The notes beneath the pieces were generated by a model, which was not told the DNA's origin, ran no database searches, and saw nothing but the letters and a program-made list of their open reading frames with translations. From Suillus spraguei (taxonomy: Eukaryota > Basidiomycota > Agaricomycetes > Boletales > Suillaceae): a stretch of DNA of 64,000 nt. This document shows, piece by piece, positions 1 through 10,930 of this stretch (its first letter is position 1; each line of letters begins with the position of its first letter). The stretch covers positions 124,001 through 188,000 of the forward strand of contig JABCPU010000072.1 in the NCBI GenBank assembly GCA_016800925.1, given 5' to 3'. Position numbers and translations under genes: made by a program.

Positions 1-600
1 TTAGACTGCAGGTTCAAAACCTGCTGATGTTTTTTTTCTATCGGAACACACATTGATATTCACTCATGGATGGTTTCATTAGTAGTTCACCATAACTGGT
101 CTTAGACAGGGAAACTTGCCGACGAGGTTTTTTTTGGAACACACCTTGATATTCACTCATGAATGATTTCTTTAGAAGTTCACCATAACTTGGTGGTTTC
201 CACAACGGAATCAAAATCCGTTTCTCTCGGACTACGCAGGTTCCAAACTTGCCGCTGACGATGTTTTTTTCTATCAGAAAACACCTTGACATTCGCTCAT
301 GGATGATTTCTTTAGAAGCTCACCGCAACTGGTGTTAGACAGGTCGTTGCCACAACAGAATCAGAAATCTGTTTCTCGGCCTGTGCAGGTTCGAAACTTG
401 CCGACGACGAGGTTTTTTTCCTATAGAACACCTTGATATTCACTCATGGATGGTTTGTTTAGAAATTCAACTTGATTGATCTTAGCCTGATGGTTGTCAC
501 AACAGAATCAAAATCTATTTCTCTTGCACTGTGTAAGTTCGAAACCTACTGATGTGACGTTTTTTTCTATCAGAACACACCTTGACATTCGCTCATGAAT
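1..600. repeat. Degenerate tandem repeat, about 100-147 bp units
   Basis: About five diverged copies lie head to tail. Each has a T-run (near 29, 128, 265, 412 and 550), then a block reading roughly GAACACACCTTGATATTCAC, then CTCATGGATGGTTT and a stretch resembling CAACTGGTCTTAGAC. Spacing of the T-runs is about 99, 137, 147 and 138 bp. The short ORFs here are translations of the repeat and are not genes. The last unit runs into a segment (608-646) that recurs inverted at 60588-60632. The origin of the repeat is unknown. Confidence 0.75.
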
Positions 601-619
601 GGTTGTTCATCTTGACTGG

Positions 620-1479
620 TCTTAGCCCCTGTGCAAATTGTTGTTGTAACGTTATATTTACACCACGGCGAGTCGTGCGGAGACACGTTCGAGACACTAA
701 TGATATCGTGTGTCGCAAGGCTGCCGCAAATTTTATGTAGTTCCTCTACGGGCTTATTCAATTGCATATTGGATGGATTGATATCTTGGACGTATCTGCA
801 ATATCAGGCGCTGATCTGTGGATCACTGCACAGAATATCTGCAGTGACTTAGAATGCCCTCGCAATCGAGAAGAACATTGCAGGTAAAGTATTATAGTAG
901 AGAACAAGCAAAATTGAATCTGCGCAATATATAATCTTACATACGACGACTTGAAGCGGCCACATGAATCTCGCGTGCTGCCATCATTAGCTTCACTCCA
1001 CTAGTACTACTAGGTCCCTGCACCCACGAAATACAGCTCCGAATTACTTTATTCGTTGTTACGAGTACACCTTCACTGCGTCATCTTTCCGTTTGCGAGG
1101 ACTCCAAAATATGTCGACGTCATTTTGTATGTCAACCTACTAAAGAGCATATCATCTGGCTGTACACTTGCCACATAATCAGGAATGAGTTTCGTCATCT
1201 TGAGACACATGGACCACTACAGGATTCGAAACCCATTTTTGCTCCTGATTGATCGAGTGTTCAGTTTCTTGAAATGCTTCAATATCTCGGTTCTCGATAT
1301 TCTCCGGCGAGTCACCGTGTGATTGCGTAGTTACGGCTCTGAAAACAATTGTGTTCTGAAACAAAATCATAATTTATCCGCAGTTATTCAGATGGGGCTC
1401 ACCGAACTACCACCCTGGGTATTATCTCTTGAGGCCCTCCGAGTCTCTCGAAGCAGTAATCGTCGATTCAACCTATATG
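620..1479. other. Intergenic, nothing recognised
   Basis: No ORF with a plausible domain, no tRNA and no clear repeat after the tandem array. It lies downstream of the minus-strand DUF6534 gene and probably holds its 3' untranslated region. Confidence 0.5.
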
Positions 1480-2766
1480 TCATGTCGGTAAGTTCGTCTG
1501 GTTTATTTCTGTCGAGCCCATTTGGCGACTGACGAGGCTAGCAAGGAGTTCCCTACGACTGCACAATATGGGGGGTCAATATTTTTTTTAATTCGGAGCA
1601 TTTCAATTACCATTGGGCCACATCAACCATACTCCAAACCACACAACTGCGTCATTTCAGTCGTGGCCAAATGCGTTACCAACGCACTCACAGTTTTGTT
1701 TCTGGAATATAAACTTGAAGCTAGTCAGAAATCACTTCATCCGGGGAATATATGGGTGGCGAAATCCTTACCAACAATGTCACAATTAAGGACATCAAAC
1801 TGACAGATCATTAAAGGAAACACCAAAAGAAAGAGGTAAATACCTGGTGATCATAGCAGTCTCTACGAGGTGACGTTAGAAGGCATTCACCCAATTAAGG
1901 CACTTTCTATCTTACCAAGTGTCCAATGAATCAACCGGTCGACTGTCGTCACCATGCTATAACAGATATAGTAAGGAATGGTAGGCGACACCAAACGCAT
2001 ATTAGTCATACTTGAAATCAGAGACCTTTATCTTTTTCAAACTGCAGGCGACGCCGGCGGTGGTGGTCGAGCCACAGAGTGCACGTGCAATCCAAGAGAG
2101 CCCAATCAGCACAATCTGACTGTGTATAAAAGTCGTGAGGTCCGTCATGGAAATCGCCCTTGCTGAGAGAATGAGCATGCAAATTTGTGCGACCATGGAC
2201 ATCATCTCGCAAAGAATGGGCAAGAAAATACTTCTAGATAACCTCCAAAGTCGAAAGGCATAAAATGACTGACACCACCCGTAAGCACCAAATAATCAAT
2301 ATACATTCGAAATCACTTACCTGCACGATAAATACCGTTAAGCTACTTAATATAATGGCCAGGTCTGCCGCTATAGGAAGGACATCGAGTCGAGATGGGT
2401 CCCCATAAGTGCTGACGGTCATTGTCCACAATGTCAATATAATGCAGACAAAGTGGCCCAGCTGAATCAAACTGCAGAACAGGTATGAATACCATTCGAA
2501 CCAAGTCAAACATGGAGCATACACGATTGCGCATACCTAACCGTATCATGATGAGGCGATCAATGAGACACACTGCACAGTAGTAACCGACTCACGGTGG
2601 TTTTCAGGGCGAAGCCGTCGCTGGTGAATCTTGTAAAATACAAGTAGGACTGGCAGACAAGGCAACCGAATAATGTAACGCTCAAAAGCCCACCAACTTG
2701 GGTTGGCCCGATGATAGCTGGCCGCGTATCAAAATTGTTCGTTGACCCTTTCAAGCTATTCATCAT
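1480..2766 (-). CDS. DUF6534 family multi-pass membrane protein
   Basis: This multi-exon gene matches the DUF6534 family of Agaricomycete membrane proteins, whose function is unknown. The first exon opens with MMNS and contains a hydrophobic segment ending in QSYLYFTRFTSDGFALKT. A later exon has IQLGHFVCIILTLWTM, then STYGDPSRLDVLP and SLTVFIVQ, the usual family arrangement. Further exons give LPILCEMMSMVAQICMLIL, an intracellular-loop-like SLKK, TVDRLIHWTL and, near the stop, RELLASLVSRQ, which corresponds to the family's NSLLASLNAR signature. I inferred introns from GT-AG signals and did not place every boundary. The small exons near 1550-1950 are the least certain, so a decayed gene is possible. 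The start was chosen as the first in-frame ATG before the first hydrophobic segment. Confidence 0.55.
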
Positions 2767-3288
2767 GCCTACACTAGGTTATGTAAGGTGACAGAAAACT
2801 TGTAGTGTCTGACCTACCAAAGCGTTTACTGGTATCAGTGGTGCGAGGAGCCTGAACTTCAGAAATGCAAGAGGTCAAGGACAATTCGACCCGGATTTCT
2901 GATATTTATATGACATGCAGCTGCGTAATGGAGGTTGAATTACCGTTGTACTCGGCAGTAAATATCCCCAGATTGATTAGAATATAGTTCCCGCTACGGC
3001 CGCAGTCACTAGCCTAAGTGGGTTTTGTGGTGTCATCGCCATAAAAACTTCATCTTTCAATTTTTGGCAGAGAAATGTGCTCCGGATTCTCACTTGTCGC
3101 AAACATTTAACGGGTGTAGCCCTAGGCATCAAGGCTTTAACATGTCCCGTGATGATGAAGGTGCCGTGTTTTCTGCGAGGATAGCGAACGATGATCGATT
3201 CTTAAGTTGACAGTCGCTGCCACCAAAGTGCCATTTCCATTTTTAAATACCTACTGATCTTGAAATTCAGACGGCGACCTTTGACATC
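2767..3288. other. Intergenic, nothing recognised
   Basis: Lies between the 5' end of the DUF6534 gene and the tRNA gene. It presumably includes the upstream region of the former, but I see no specific motif. Confidence 0.5.
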
Positions 3289-3362
3289 GGTCTGATGGCG
3301 TAGTTGGTTATCGCATCTGTCTAACACACAGAAGGTCCCCAGTTCGAGCCTGGGTCAGATCA
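3289..3362 (+). tRNA. tRNA-Val(AAC)
   Basis: The 74-base sequence folds as a complete cloverleaf without an intron. The acceptor stem is GGTCTGA with TCAGATC (one G-U pair) plus discriminator A. The anticodon stem TCTGT/ACAGA encloses loop CTAACAC, so the anticodon is AAC (valine). The T arm is CCCAG-TTCGAGC-CTGGG. T-rich sequence follows directly, as expected for RNA polymerase III termination. A near-identical gene lies on the other strand at 35622-35695. Confidence 0.95.
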
Positions 3363-3453
3363 TCTTTTATCTTGTTCATTGAGGTTTCCTATTTTTGTTC
3401 AAATAGCAGTTTGATAGCTTAAACACTTGTTTCTCCTGACCAATGAAAGCAGA

Positions 3454-5081
3454 ATGAGCACTTATCTTTACGAGCTCCCAACTACCGGCGCTATCTCTTT
3501 TGGAGACTTTTGTGTCGATACCACGGCCTCCAATGCATATACAAGTCACATCGCTGAAGCCACCCAGGCCCGAGCGAACTTGCGCGGTGCTCTAAAAGTG
3601 ACCAAACGCACTGACACAGACGAGAAGGATTATCTGCGCTTGATCAAGGTGCGCATTATCGTTTCCAATCACGGGATTGCACAGTACATATCCCCTAGGT
3701 TCTCGATGACTACCTCCCATACTTGCATGGTATCATGGCCTGTGTCGCATCAGGGGACATTCGTCTGAAATCCGAACCCCGTGAGTTTTCTGCGGATACC
3801 TGATCCACTGCACGTTTTACTGACCAGTCTGAGATCTAAAGAATTCAGCTGGCGCACGACACTGTCCGCACATCTATTTCATACGTCCCCAAGAATCGCT
3901 CTTGTATCGCTCCATGCGGACCTTGCATCCTCATTGCTCACTTACGCCTTTGCGTTGTCAAATTTCGCGTGTGTTACGGTTGCAAGTCTTGGTTCTTATG
4001 AGTATGATCGAGCGATCTCAGAAATCGAGAGAAAAGCGAAGGATGAGAAGCTCAATTTTGCGGTGACGATGTTGTGCAGAGCAAGCGGGATTTTTACCTA
4101 TGTAAGCGAGAAGGTGTTGTTGGATTGGGATAAAGCTGGGGAGGGTGCATCGGGTAGGCCTCCTGACCTGAGCAAGGAGGTTAATGTTGCCCTCGCAAAG
4201 TAAGTGCACTTCCTCTTTCTCATTTCATCTCATTTTGGATGTCATGTTTTAGGATGGCACTTGCTGACGCGCAAACTCTGGCAATTCGCAAGTTCCTCTC
4301 CAAATCTGCATACGACAGCGTAGTATCCCCTGGCCCTCCGCTTCCCAAATCACACCCCTCTATCCCGCTGATATTCAAATTCCACCTTGAATGCGTGTCG
4401 CTTTACTCCTCTGCGCGTACGCTTGCCATGACCCCCCGCTCCGCACGCCCGTTATCCCCGTCTTCTAATCCAGACTCGAACGCAGAAGTCTGTGTTGAGT
4501 TGCGCCGCTACCTTGCAGATACATCGACATTTCATGCAGCGCTTGCGCACAAGTGGCTTGGCGTTAATGCAGGAGAGAGTGCAGTGCAGGAAAAGGGCGG
4601 GGAGGCGGTGGCATGGTTACTATGGGCAAAGAAGGAGCTCGAGGACATAAAGGACGGCGGGCTTGGTATTGCGGTAGGGCGGGACCGCGAGAAGCGAGGA
4701 CGAAAAGGACGTGTCGCGGATGAACTGGACAGTGTGGGCGTGTTTTTGAAACACTACAAGAAAATCAATGATTCGGTAAGTCGGAGGTGTTTTGATCGCG
4801 CGAGATATTGGGTGCTCATCATCATTCGTGTTGACGGGTAGCTAACATTTCAGCCTGTGCCCAAACAGCAGGACTTGCAAGCGCGGATACCCACAGGGAT
4901 TTTGGCGGTGCATCCAAAGCCCTACACACCTCCTTCCCCGGCATTCGGACCTGGTTCCGTTGAATACGCACGTCTACAGACGGAAGCGCTAACACTGGAA
5001 GCGGATGATTCGTCAGGCGATGAGGCAGTTACTAGCAGTGCCAATCCGCGCACGTATGCTGGAGCTGGTTCCTACTTTTAA
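3454..5081 (+). CDS. palC: pH-response regulator protein PalC (BRO1 domain)
   Basis: Likely exons are 3454-3648, 3699-3780, 3842-4199, 4253-4775 and 4854-5081. They join in frame into a 461-residue protein, near the usual PalC length. The N-terminus has the family's ELPTTGAISF motif, followed by a helical BRO1-like region containing LDDYLPYLHGIMACV, LLTYAFALSN and a conserved SEKVLLDWDKA-type stretch. The C-terminal tail is polar and acidic and ends TYAGAGSYF. PalC is known as a plasma-membrane-associated member of the Pal/Rim alkaline pH-sensing pathway, linking ESCRT-III to the PalA/PalB processing complex. The ATG at 3454 puts the conserved N-terminal motif a few residues in and gives clean splice phases throughout. 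Identification is from motif recall, not a search. Confidence 0.8.
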
Positions 5082-5209
5082 TCCATGTACAAGCAAGGTC
5101 GATTGTCGTGCACATTGTATGTTCTGGTAAGCACAGTAAGGTATGATCAACATACTATATCCACTTCTAAATCAAGTTTCAATGGAATAATTCTTCCGTC
5201 ATTGTACAA

Positions 5210-5385
5210 TCAGTATCTTCAGGCGGGAAACCCCACTTCCGCTTGATGAATCATTTGCGAGGTATGTAGGTACCCGGAGGACTTAGGAGAACAGCCTATC
5301 TGACATTCCGGCTCCTGAACACCGTAAACAGTGCCCTCAAAAATGAAAATGAAGCGCTTGCTCTAATCTAGCTTATCGCATCATT
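5210..5385 (-). pseudogene. Decayed copy of the 3' end of the neighbouring HAD hydrolase gene
   Basis: This stretch aligns by eye with 6483-6730, the end of the HAD gene. Matching landmarks include CTGACATTCCGGCTC at 5301, ACCGTAAACAGTGCC just after it, and GGCGGGAAACCCCACTTCCG near 5220 against GGCGGGAGGCCCCATTTCTC near 6500. The order and strand are the same as in the intact gene. Indels and substitutions break any frame, and the N-terminal catalytic half is absent. It therefore looks like a relic of a tandem duplication. Confidence 0.65.
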
Positions 5386-6482
5386 ATGATATAGTGGTGT
5401 ACACCAGCAGACAGAGGCTTGGCATGATGGAACAGAACCCGCGCGCCGATTTGTAGTGGACACGGGATCTGCTCATGCAGGAGAACATGTTGTATTGTAA
5501 GACTGGTTAGTTGGTGAGATCTCGCGATGCATCACGCTTCGTTGACTTCAAATTCCAATTGGTTTCATGCCGCGTCCAGCAGGCTGCATTTGGACTTGGC
5601 CTAGGGTAAGAAGACATGACCACGATTCATCATCACCTGCTACGGCATACATCATCAAGTGTTCCGCGGCCCAGACCTGCATGATGCATCTGTGTGGTTC
5701 GTGACCGGGGTTGAGGTTCCCATCGGTACTTGTCTACTGTGATTCTGTCATCTGCCAGCCGTCAGTAGTGACCTGCCAGCGGATGCGTCTTCTCACGTTC
5801 GTCGTTGAACTAGTCAATTCAGTCGACAAGCGCTGTCCATACCATTTACGTACGGACAGGGATAAAGTGGATCCTTGGTATGAGATGATCACACAAAGCC
5901 AAGTATATCTCCCTCAAGACACAGAAGAATTCGAAAAAATGTCCAACATAACTTCTATGGTCCCACTCCATTCTGAAGCAAAAAAAGTGGACCCTTGCTG
6001 TTGACATTTCAACTTCAGGGCTAAATCGATCTAGGCGAAAGCTCCAAAATTCTCATTTCAGCCATAATAGTCGTAATTCTCACTTACCCGCATCTATCAC
6101 TTCCTCAGATATGTCAGACGCGGCTGCCATCCCTGCAAATGTATCTTAGATCAACAACTATTGCGACCGTCAAGCAAGCCTCAAGCATAACATGACATAG
6201 GGTACGTTACGTGATGCCCGAGATCAGAGCAAATGTGATTGCGATGGTATGCGGAAAGGTAGCTACAAAAGATATGTTCAGTTGCAGCAGGGGCCAAATT
6301 TGGAATATTTTGCCCAATGCACCGACAAAGAGCAAGCTTTGTGTATGTCAGCACCTTTTACAAAATCTATAGTGCTCATTATCCATTTATAAATCAGGTT
6401 GAAAAGGAAATGACGTCTCCATACACCTTGGATATAATCCATATTGTAACGGCTCACGCCGAAGAGTTAATGATCGGTCATG
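5386..6482. other. Intergenic between HAD relic and HAD gene
   Basis: I see no gene here. A 97-codon ORF at 5711-6004 has no recognisable domain and no supporting splice structure. Confidence 0.5.
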
Positions 6483-7427
6483 TCATTCGGTATCGTAAGG
6501 CGGGAGGCCCCATTTCTCCGGTTTGAAATGCCCGATGGACGTAAGTATTTCATCTGGGATATATGGGCTAGCACTAGCAACATCCAGGAGGCGTTCGTCA
6601 GGTACCCATACAACTGAAGAAAACATGAGGCCCTAGATTACCACTCTGAAACACCAACTTACCTGACATTCCGGCTCTTTTCCCCGCTTGGACGCCGTAA
6701 ACGGCGTCTTCGAAAACGAGACCTCTGCTCCTTTCCACAGCCTCAGGATCGGTGCACTGCTCTGTCGAGCCTACTGCCTTGCCTAGGACGCCTGCAGCAT
6801 GCAGAAAGATGTATGGCTCAGGCTTCCCCGTAGTCTTGCCTGCTACATCATCAGCGCAGACAATGTTGCCCTGAAAGTAGTCAAAGAATTCTTTGAGATT
6901 CTCAGACTTGCGATCAAAGTTCCGCCGTGAGGAAGCAGTGGCGACCACGATCGGCACGTTATGTTTCACCAGGTGCTGGACTAACTTCTGTACTCCCGGG
7001 AGGAGCTGCACGGTTGGCCACATCGCATCTTTTTTTTCTTGAGACTCTATGAGGAACTGGTCGACTGTGATATCAATGCCGGGGAAACAGGAGAGCAGGT
7101 GCGTTGCAGATTCGAATTGCGCTGCGAGATGGTTTGCGCTGAATGGGTTCAGAGAGATCGGAGAACGTGCGTTTGCCCATGAGCTGTGCCTTGATGTCCC
7201 ATGTCATGGTCTTGCCGTAGCGACCGAGGATATCATCTTGGTGTATGTGTGAGTTGTATGAAGAAGCACAGTGACATGGAACATACTGGTGACTTCGGTA
7301 TATACCCTCTCCGTGTCAATGAGAAGGCCTGTCGAAAACGCGTCTTGCCTTGAGTACTACCCAAGGAAGGAAGTTAGATCCACGCACCATCCATGTCAAA
7401 GATCACATAATCTATTTTTCTTTCCAT
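6483..7427 (-). CDS. HAD-superfamily hydrolase (pseudouridine-5'-phosphatase/GS1-like)
   Basis: The protein begins MERKIDYVIFDMDG, which is the HAD motif I nucleophile DxD. Next come LLIDTERVYTEVT and ILGRYGKTMTWD (cap domain), LLPGVQKLVQHLV, VPIVVATASSRR (motif II), GKPEPYIFLHAA (motif III lysine) and LVFEDAVYGVQAGKRAGMS (motif IV acidic pair). A final exon ends VVWVPDERLLDV and WGLPPYDTE. This layout matches small phosphatases of the HDHD1/GS1 group acting on phosphorylated sugars or pseudouridine 5'-phosphate in the cytosol. The exact substrate cannot be told from sequence. Exon 1 is 7388-7427 and the first intron ends just above 7328. One oddity is that continuity at 7139-7166 needs a 28-base GT-AG intron, unusually short, or else the gene carries an indel there. 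A decayed copy of its 3' end lies at 5210-5385. Confidence 0.8.
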
Positions 7428-8391
7428 GTTATCTATGATGACTCGTCGACTGGATGAAATCGATCACAATCAATGAGATAGTAGAGACGCGATGCACCGA
7501 TGGCTCAGTTTATGATAGTCACGTGGGGGGTTCGGGACTCGGTGTGGCCGAGCAGCGATGATCCTCATGCATGATGCGCCGCTCTGACAACACTATGTAG
7601 GCGAGTCCTCGGTGATACGCCATGACGCAAACACATGTCGGAGTACTAGTGTACGTGTACTAGACTCACTAAATCAAGCAGCCTCATTGCAGGACATGAT
7701 GACCGGCATGATACGATTGGAAGAGCCCGTATCTCGAGAGACACGTACTGTAAAGTCTTGTGCCGTCGTACATGACGCGTATCGCAGTGACGCGGTCGAT
7801 GTCAACGCCAGGTTCAAGTTCGGAGGTTCGCTCAAGGTTCGCCCCCAACTTTCGAGGCGGGAAATTGCCTTTTTAGGCAGCATCCGGCGCAACCGATCAG
7901 CTTGAGTTACCAGCTAAATTCAGTTCTTTACCTTGGGACATCTATAGGCCAAGTCTTATAAAATTACCTTGCAACAATTTTGAGACTCCAGGCATCAAGG
8001 TGGTCGACTAAAAGGAGGTAAGTACTGCCGCAGGCGGCACCGAAACGTCCACTTCTCACTACGTTCTCACACCGTACTGAGCTAGGCCTCGTTCTACACA
8101 GCACTGAACAGACCCACCTCAAATTTCACGTCATAAGCCCGTCTATGGCTGTTCGCCACCAATAATTATATAGTCTCATCACTGGTCCTGAGACTCCTTT
8201 TATCCCCGTGTTCATTGTGTTTCAATCTGGTCTCGGTCGATCTTGTCCATAACTGCCTGGGAACTCAATCAAATTTATTACTTCCCTACGAGTGTGCCAG
8301 CTCAACAAGTGATTCATCGTATTTGGAACCACTTGAATTCACCGTGTTGCCAAATCGTTGCAATAGGATCTATACCTCCCCAAAGGACAGA
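7428..8391. promoter_or_regulatory. Shared upstream region of divergent HAD and glutaredoxin genes
   Basis: The HAD gene reads left from 7427 and the glutaredoxin gene reads right from 8392, so this roughly 960-base stretch must hold both promoters. The overlapping ORFs at 7612-7905 show no recognisable domain. A TATA-like AATTATATAG lies near 8163, but I cannot assign it firmly. Confidence 0.4.
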
Positions 8392-9236
8392 ATGGCAAGT
8401 GACTCGATCCCACGTCGTCCTACGTGTTCATTCTACCGCCGTCGTCGCATTCTCCTCATTCCGGCACTTCTTTTTACTTTTTCTCTATTCTTTAACACAC
8501 CATGGTCCCTACCTCCTCTCAACATCTCGGGAATCTCATCGTCGCTTTCACGTGCCAATATCGCTTCGCTAGCCAAGGGTCCACCAGTAGAGGAGATATA
8601 TGGCTTGTTGCATTTTGTGACGAGCGATGACGATCGCATGCTGTCGCGTTCAGCAAACCCCCTTGAACCGATCGACCTGACTGTGTATCTTGGTGACGAC
8701 AAACCGGATTGGAAATCCCATATGAGAAAGCTGAGGGAAGAATATCCACTGATCGTGTTCTCGAAGGTATGTCACGTACTTCGATTCACCGGATCTTGTG
8801 TGCGGTTCTGATGCTGTGTTTGCGCCAGTCGTATTGCCCGTGCGTTCTTTTTTTGCTATTTGCTATTCGTGCGGAGCTCATGCGCCATGTTTCTGGATCT
8901 TCGTAGATTTTCGACGAAAGCTAAGAAGCTATTGGGATTGTATAATCTTTCTCCTCCACCTAAAATTATCGAGGTAGATCTTCGAGGTATGTCGTAGCCG
9001 TGCTTACCTCCATGATGCATATGCTGATCCTTGTAGATGATGGGGACTTCATAAAGCTCATCCTTACTCGTCTCACTGAGCATTCTACGTTCCCCAATAT
9101 CATCCTGGATGGAAAGGAACTCGGCGGAAGCGATGACTTGCACACGTTACGTGCACAAGGCAAGCTGAAGAAGATGTTTGAGAATGCAGGGATGACAGTG
9201 AGGGAGGATGTCGTGAAAGAACAAGAAACGCAATAA
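8392..9236 (+). CDS. Membrane-anchored monothiol glutaredoxin (Grx6/Grx7-like)
   Basis: Exons 8392-8766, 8829-8839, 8907-8986 and 9037-9236 join in frame into 221 residues. An N-terminal basic stretch (RRRR) precedes a single hydrophobic segment, ILLIPALLFTFSLFF, a likely signal anchor. The C-terminal glutaredoxin domain has PLIVFSKSYCPFSTKAKKLL, with a single-cysteine CPFS active site. It also has a TFPNIILDGKELGGSDDL stretch equivalent to the conserved TVPxVFI and GG-SDD glutathione-binding motifs. Fungal Grx6/Grx7 are ER/Golgi membrane glutaredoxins with CSYS- or CPYS-type sites, so the same early-secretory location is inferred. An 11-base micro-exon supplies the active-site residues (S-Y-C and part of P). 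The ATG at 8392 is the first that places the anchor near the N-terminus; an in-frame ORF extends further upstream but looks untranslated. Confidence 0.82.
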
Positions 9237-10028
9237 AGTTGGCGAGGTTCACGTCATCACGTGTGATCTGTTGAATGGAATGTTGTATTGTTTACATATT
9301 TAGGTGTACCATGCTATTATGTTGTTGTTCATCCTTGAGGTACTAGAACTATTTCTGGGATTTTATGCGACCATGCAATCCAGTTTGTCAAAGAGGATTG
9401 ATGGGACCCGGACATGTCGATAAGCGGTCCCTGAGTGTTGAAATGGCGGCCATACGGGCGCTAAGTTAAGTCACGGCTTTTGTGCTAAGGCACTTGGCAT
9501 GCCGCCCTGAACAGCGTGGGTGGTCCAGAAAGCATACGGTCAGCCTTGTGCTAGACTGATAAGAGAGATAGTTGGTGAAGAACAAGAGATGCGGCTAGTA
9601 TGATTATATAAGACACCTAGGTCCAAAGGTACATACTACGATAAGCGTATCTTTTTCAAAATTCAGGTCAGCGCTCAAATGGCATCATGATGAAAAGATG
9701 AGATTCCCACATCTATTTACAGTCGCCGCCATTGACTGTGTGGGTGATAGGCCATTTTACGGTGAAACTTACCAAATAAGGAATAAGCGGTGACAAAAAA
9801 GGTTCGAGCCGATTCGGGAGAAGATTGATGAAATATTGGGATGAACCGTTCCTTTTACTTTTTCATTGTTTCGGGTTCCAATATCCACTAGTACTAGATC
9901 TCGGCCTGCCTTTCGAATATCCGGCCAAAACTTTCATTTACTCGCCATTCGTTTATCTACAGACTTGGAACAGTTCTTCCACTTCACTCTCCCTCCCGAG
10001 TCCTGATTGACCCTCCTCCTCGGTCACC
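9237..10028. other. Intergenic between the two glutaredoxin-type genes
   Basis: No gene seen. It holds the 3' end of the first gene and the promoter of the second. A short ORF at 9825-10010 ends just before the second start codon and has no domain I recognise. Confidence 0.5.
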
Positions 10029-10930
10029 ATGTCAACATTCCCCGTCACCTCCCTTCTCCACTCCCTCCAGTACCAACGAAAACCACTGAACCATAGAGCC
10101 ACTTCCCTGGCTCTCATCAGTCTCATCGTTGTATCATTCTATATCTTTTTTGTGGCAAAGCCTTCATTAGACCTTACTCCAATAGCTCTTCGAACGGACG
10201 CTCTTGGTCACGCAGGTTCACATGGATCATTTCCACAAGACAAGGGCGTTTCCCCACCGTCCTCTAGACTCTTCCGTCTACCTTTAAATGACCACGTCAC
10301 CAATGCCAATCGTCCCCAAATCCAATTAGACGAGTCGCAGGAGCTAGCAGCGGTAGCCGCTTTCCTAGCAGCACTCCCGCAGAACATAATCCCGCACTCA
10401 ATAGACCCAAGCAAACCTATTGACCCCCAACTCGTGCTTGACTTCGACACTCGTAGTCCGCGCGCCGCAGAAGAAGTAAATCAGATAGTGCAACATGTGT
10501 GGTCTCGATATCCCGTTATGATGTTCACAAAGGTTAGTCCCTTCTTCGGTTTCCTTTTGCTTCTAGTCTCATGCTCGCATCCCAGGCACGCAATGCGCAT
10601 TCTAGGGAAATAAGACGTATCATTTCAACTATGGATTTACAGCCGCCTGCTGTGGCGTTTGAGGTCGATCAACGAGGTAAACGACTTCCTCCGTTTTTGA
10701 TTTACAACTTGTTCATGATTTCCCACGTGTTCTTAGAGGATGCGGACGTTTTGGTACCTTTGTTACACCGTCTCACGTCTTCAGCCGATCTTCCCCTTAT
10801 GCTCATTGGGGGCAAACCCGTTGGCTCGATTGATGTCATCCGCGAGCTTAGCGATTCTGGTGAACTTCAGAAGCTGATTACCAATGCCGGTGCGGTTATT
10901 GACGGGTCGAAGAAGAAGAAAGGATACTGA
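10029..10930 (+). CDS. Glutaredoxin-fold membrane protein lacking the active-site cysteine
   Basis: Exons 10029-10532, 10586-10676 and 10737-10930 give 262 residues in frame. The architecture matches the upstream gene: a short polar N-terminus, one membrane segment (LALISLIVVSFYIFFVA), a linker of about 110 residues, then a glutaredoxin-like domain. Aligned with its neighbour, YPVMMFTKARNAHSREIRR replaces YPLIVFSKSYCPFSTKAKK, so the catalytic cysteine position is occupied by asparagine and CPFS becomes NAHS. The downstream LPLMLIGGKPVGSIDVIREL still resembles the cis-proline and glycine-rich glutathione-binding region. The protein cannot do cysteine-based thiol transfer at that site. A binding or regulatory role is inference. 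The pair probably arose by local duplication, because both introns fall at matching positions near the active site and before the acidic D-x-D stretch. Confidence 0.75.

Noticed and set aside
5455..5500. FVVDTGSAHAG, resembling an aspartic protease DTGS site
   Set aside because: The frame is short, closes at once, and has no second motif or flap region nearby.
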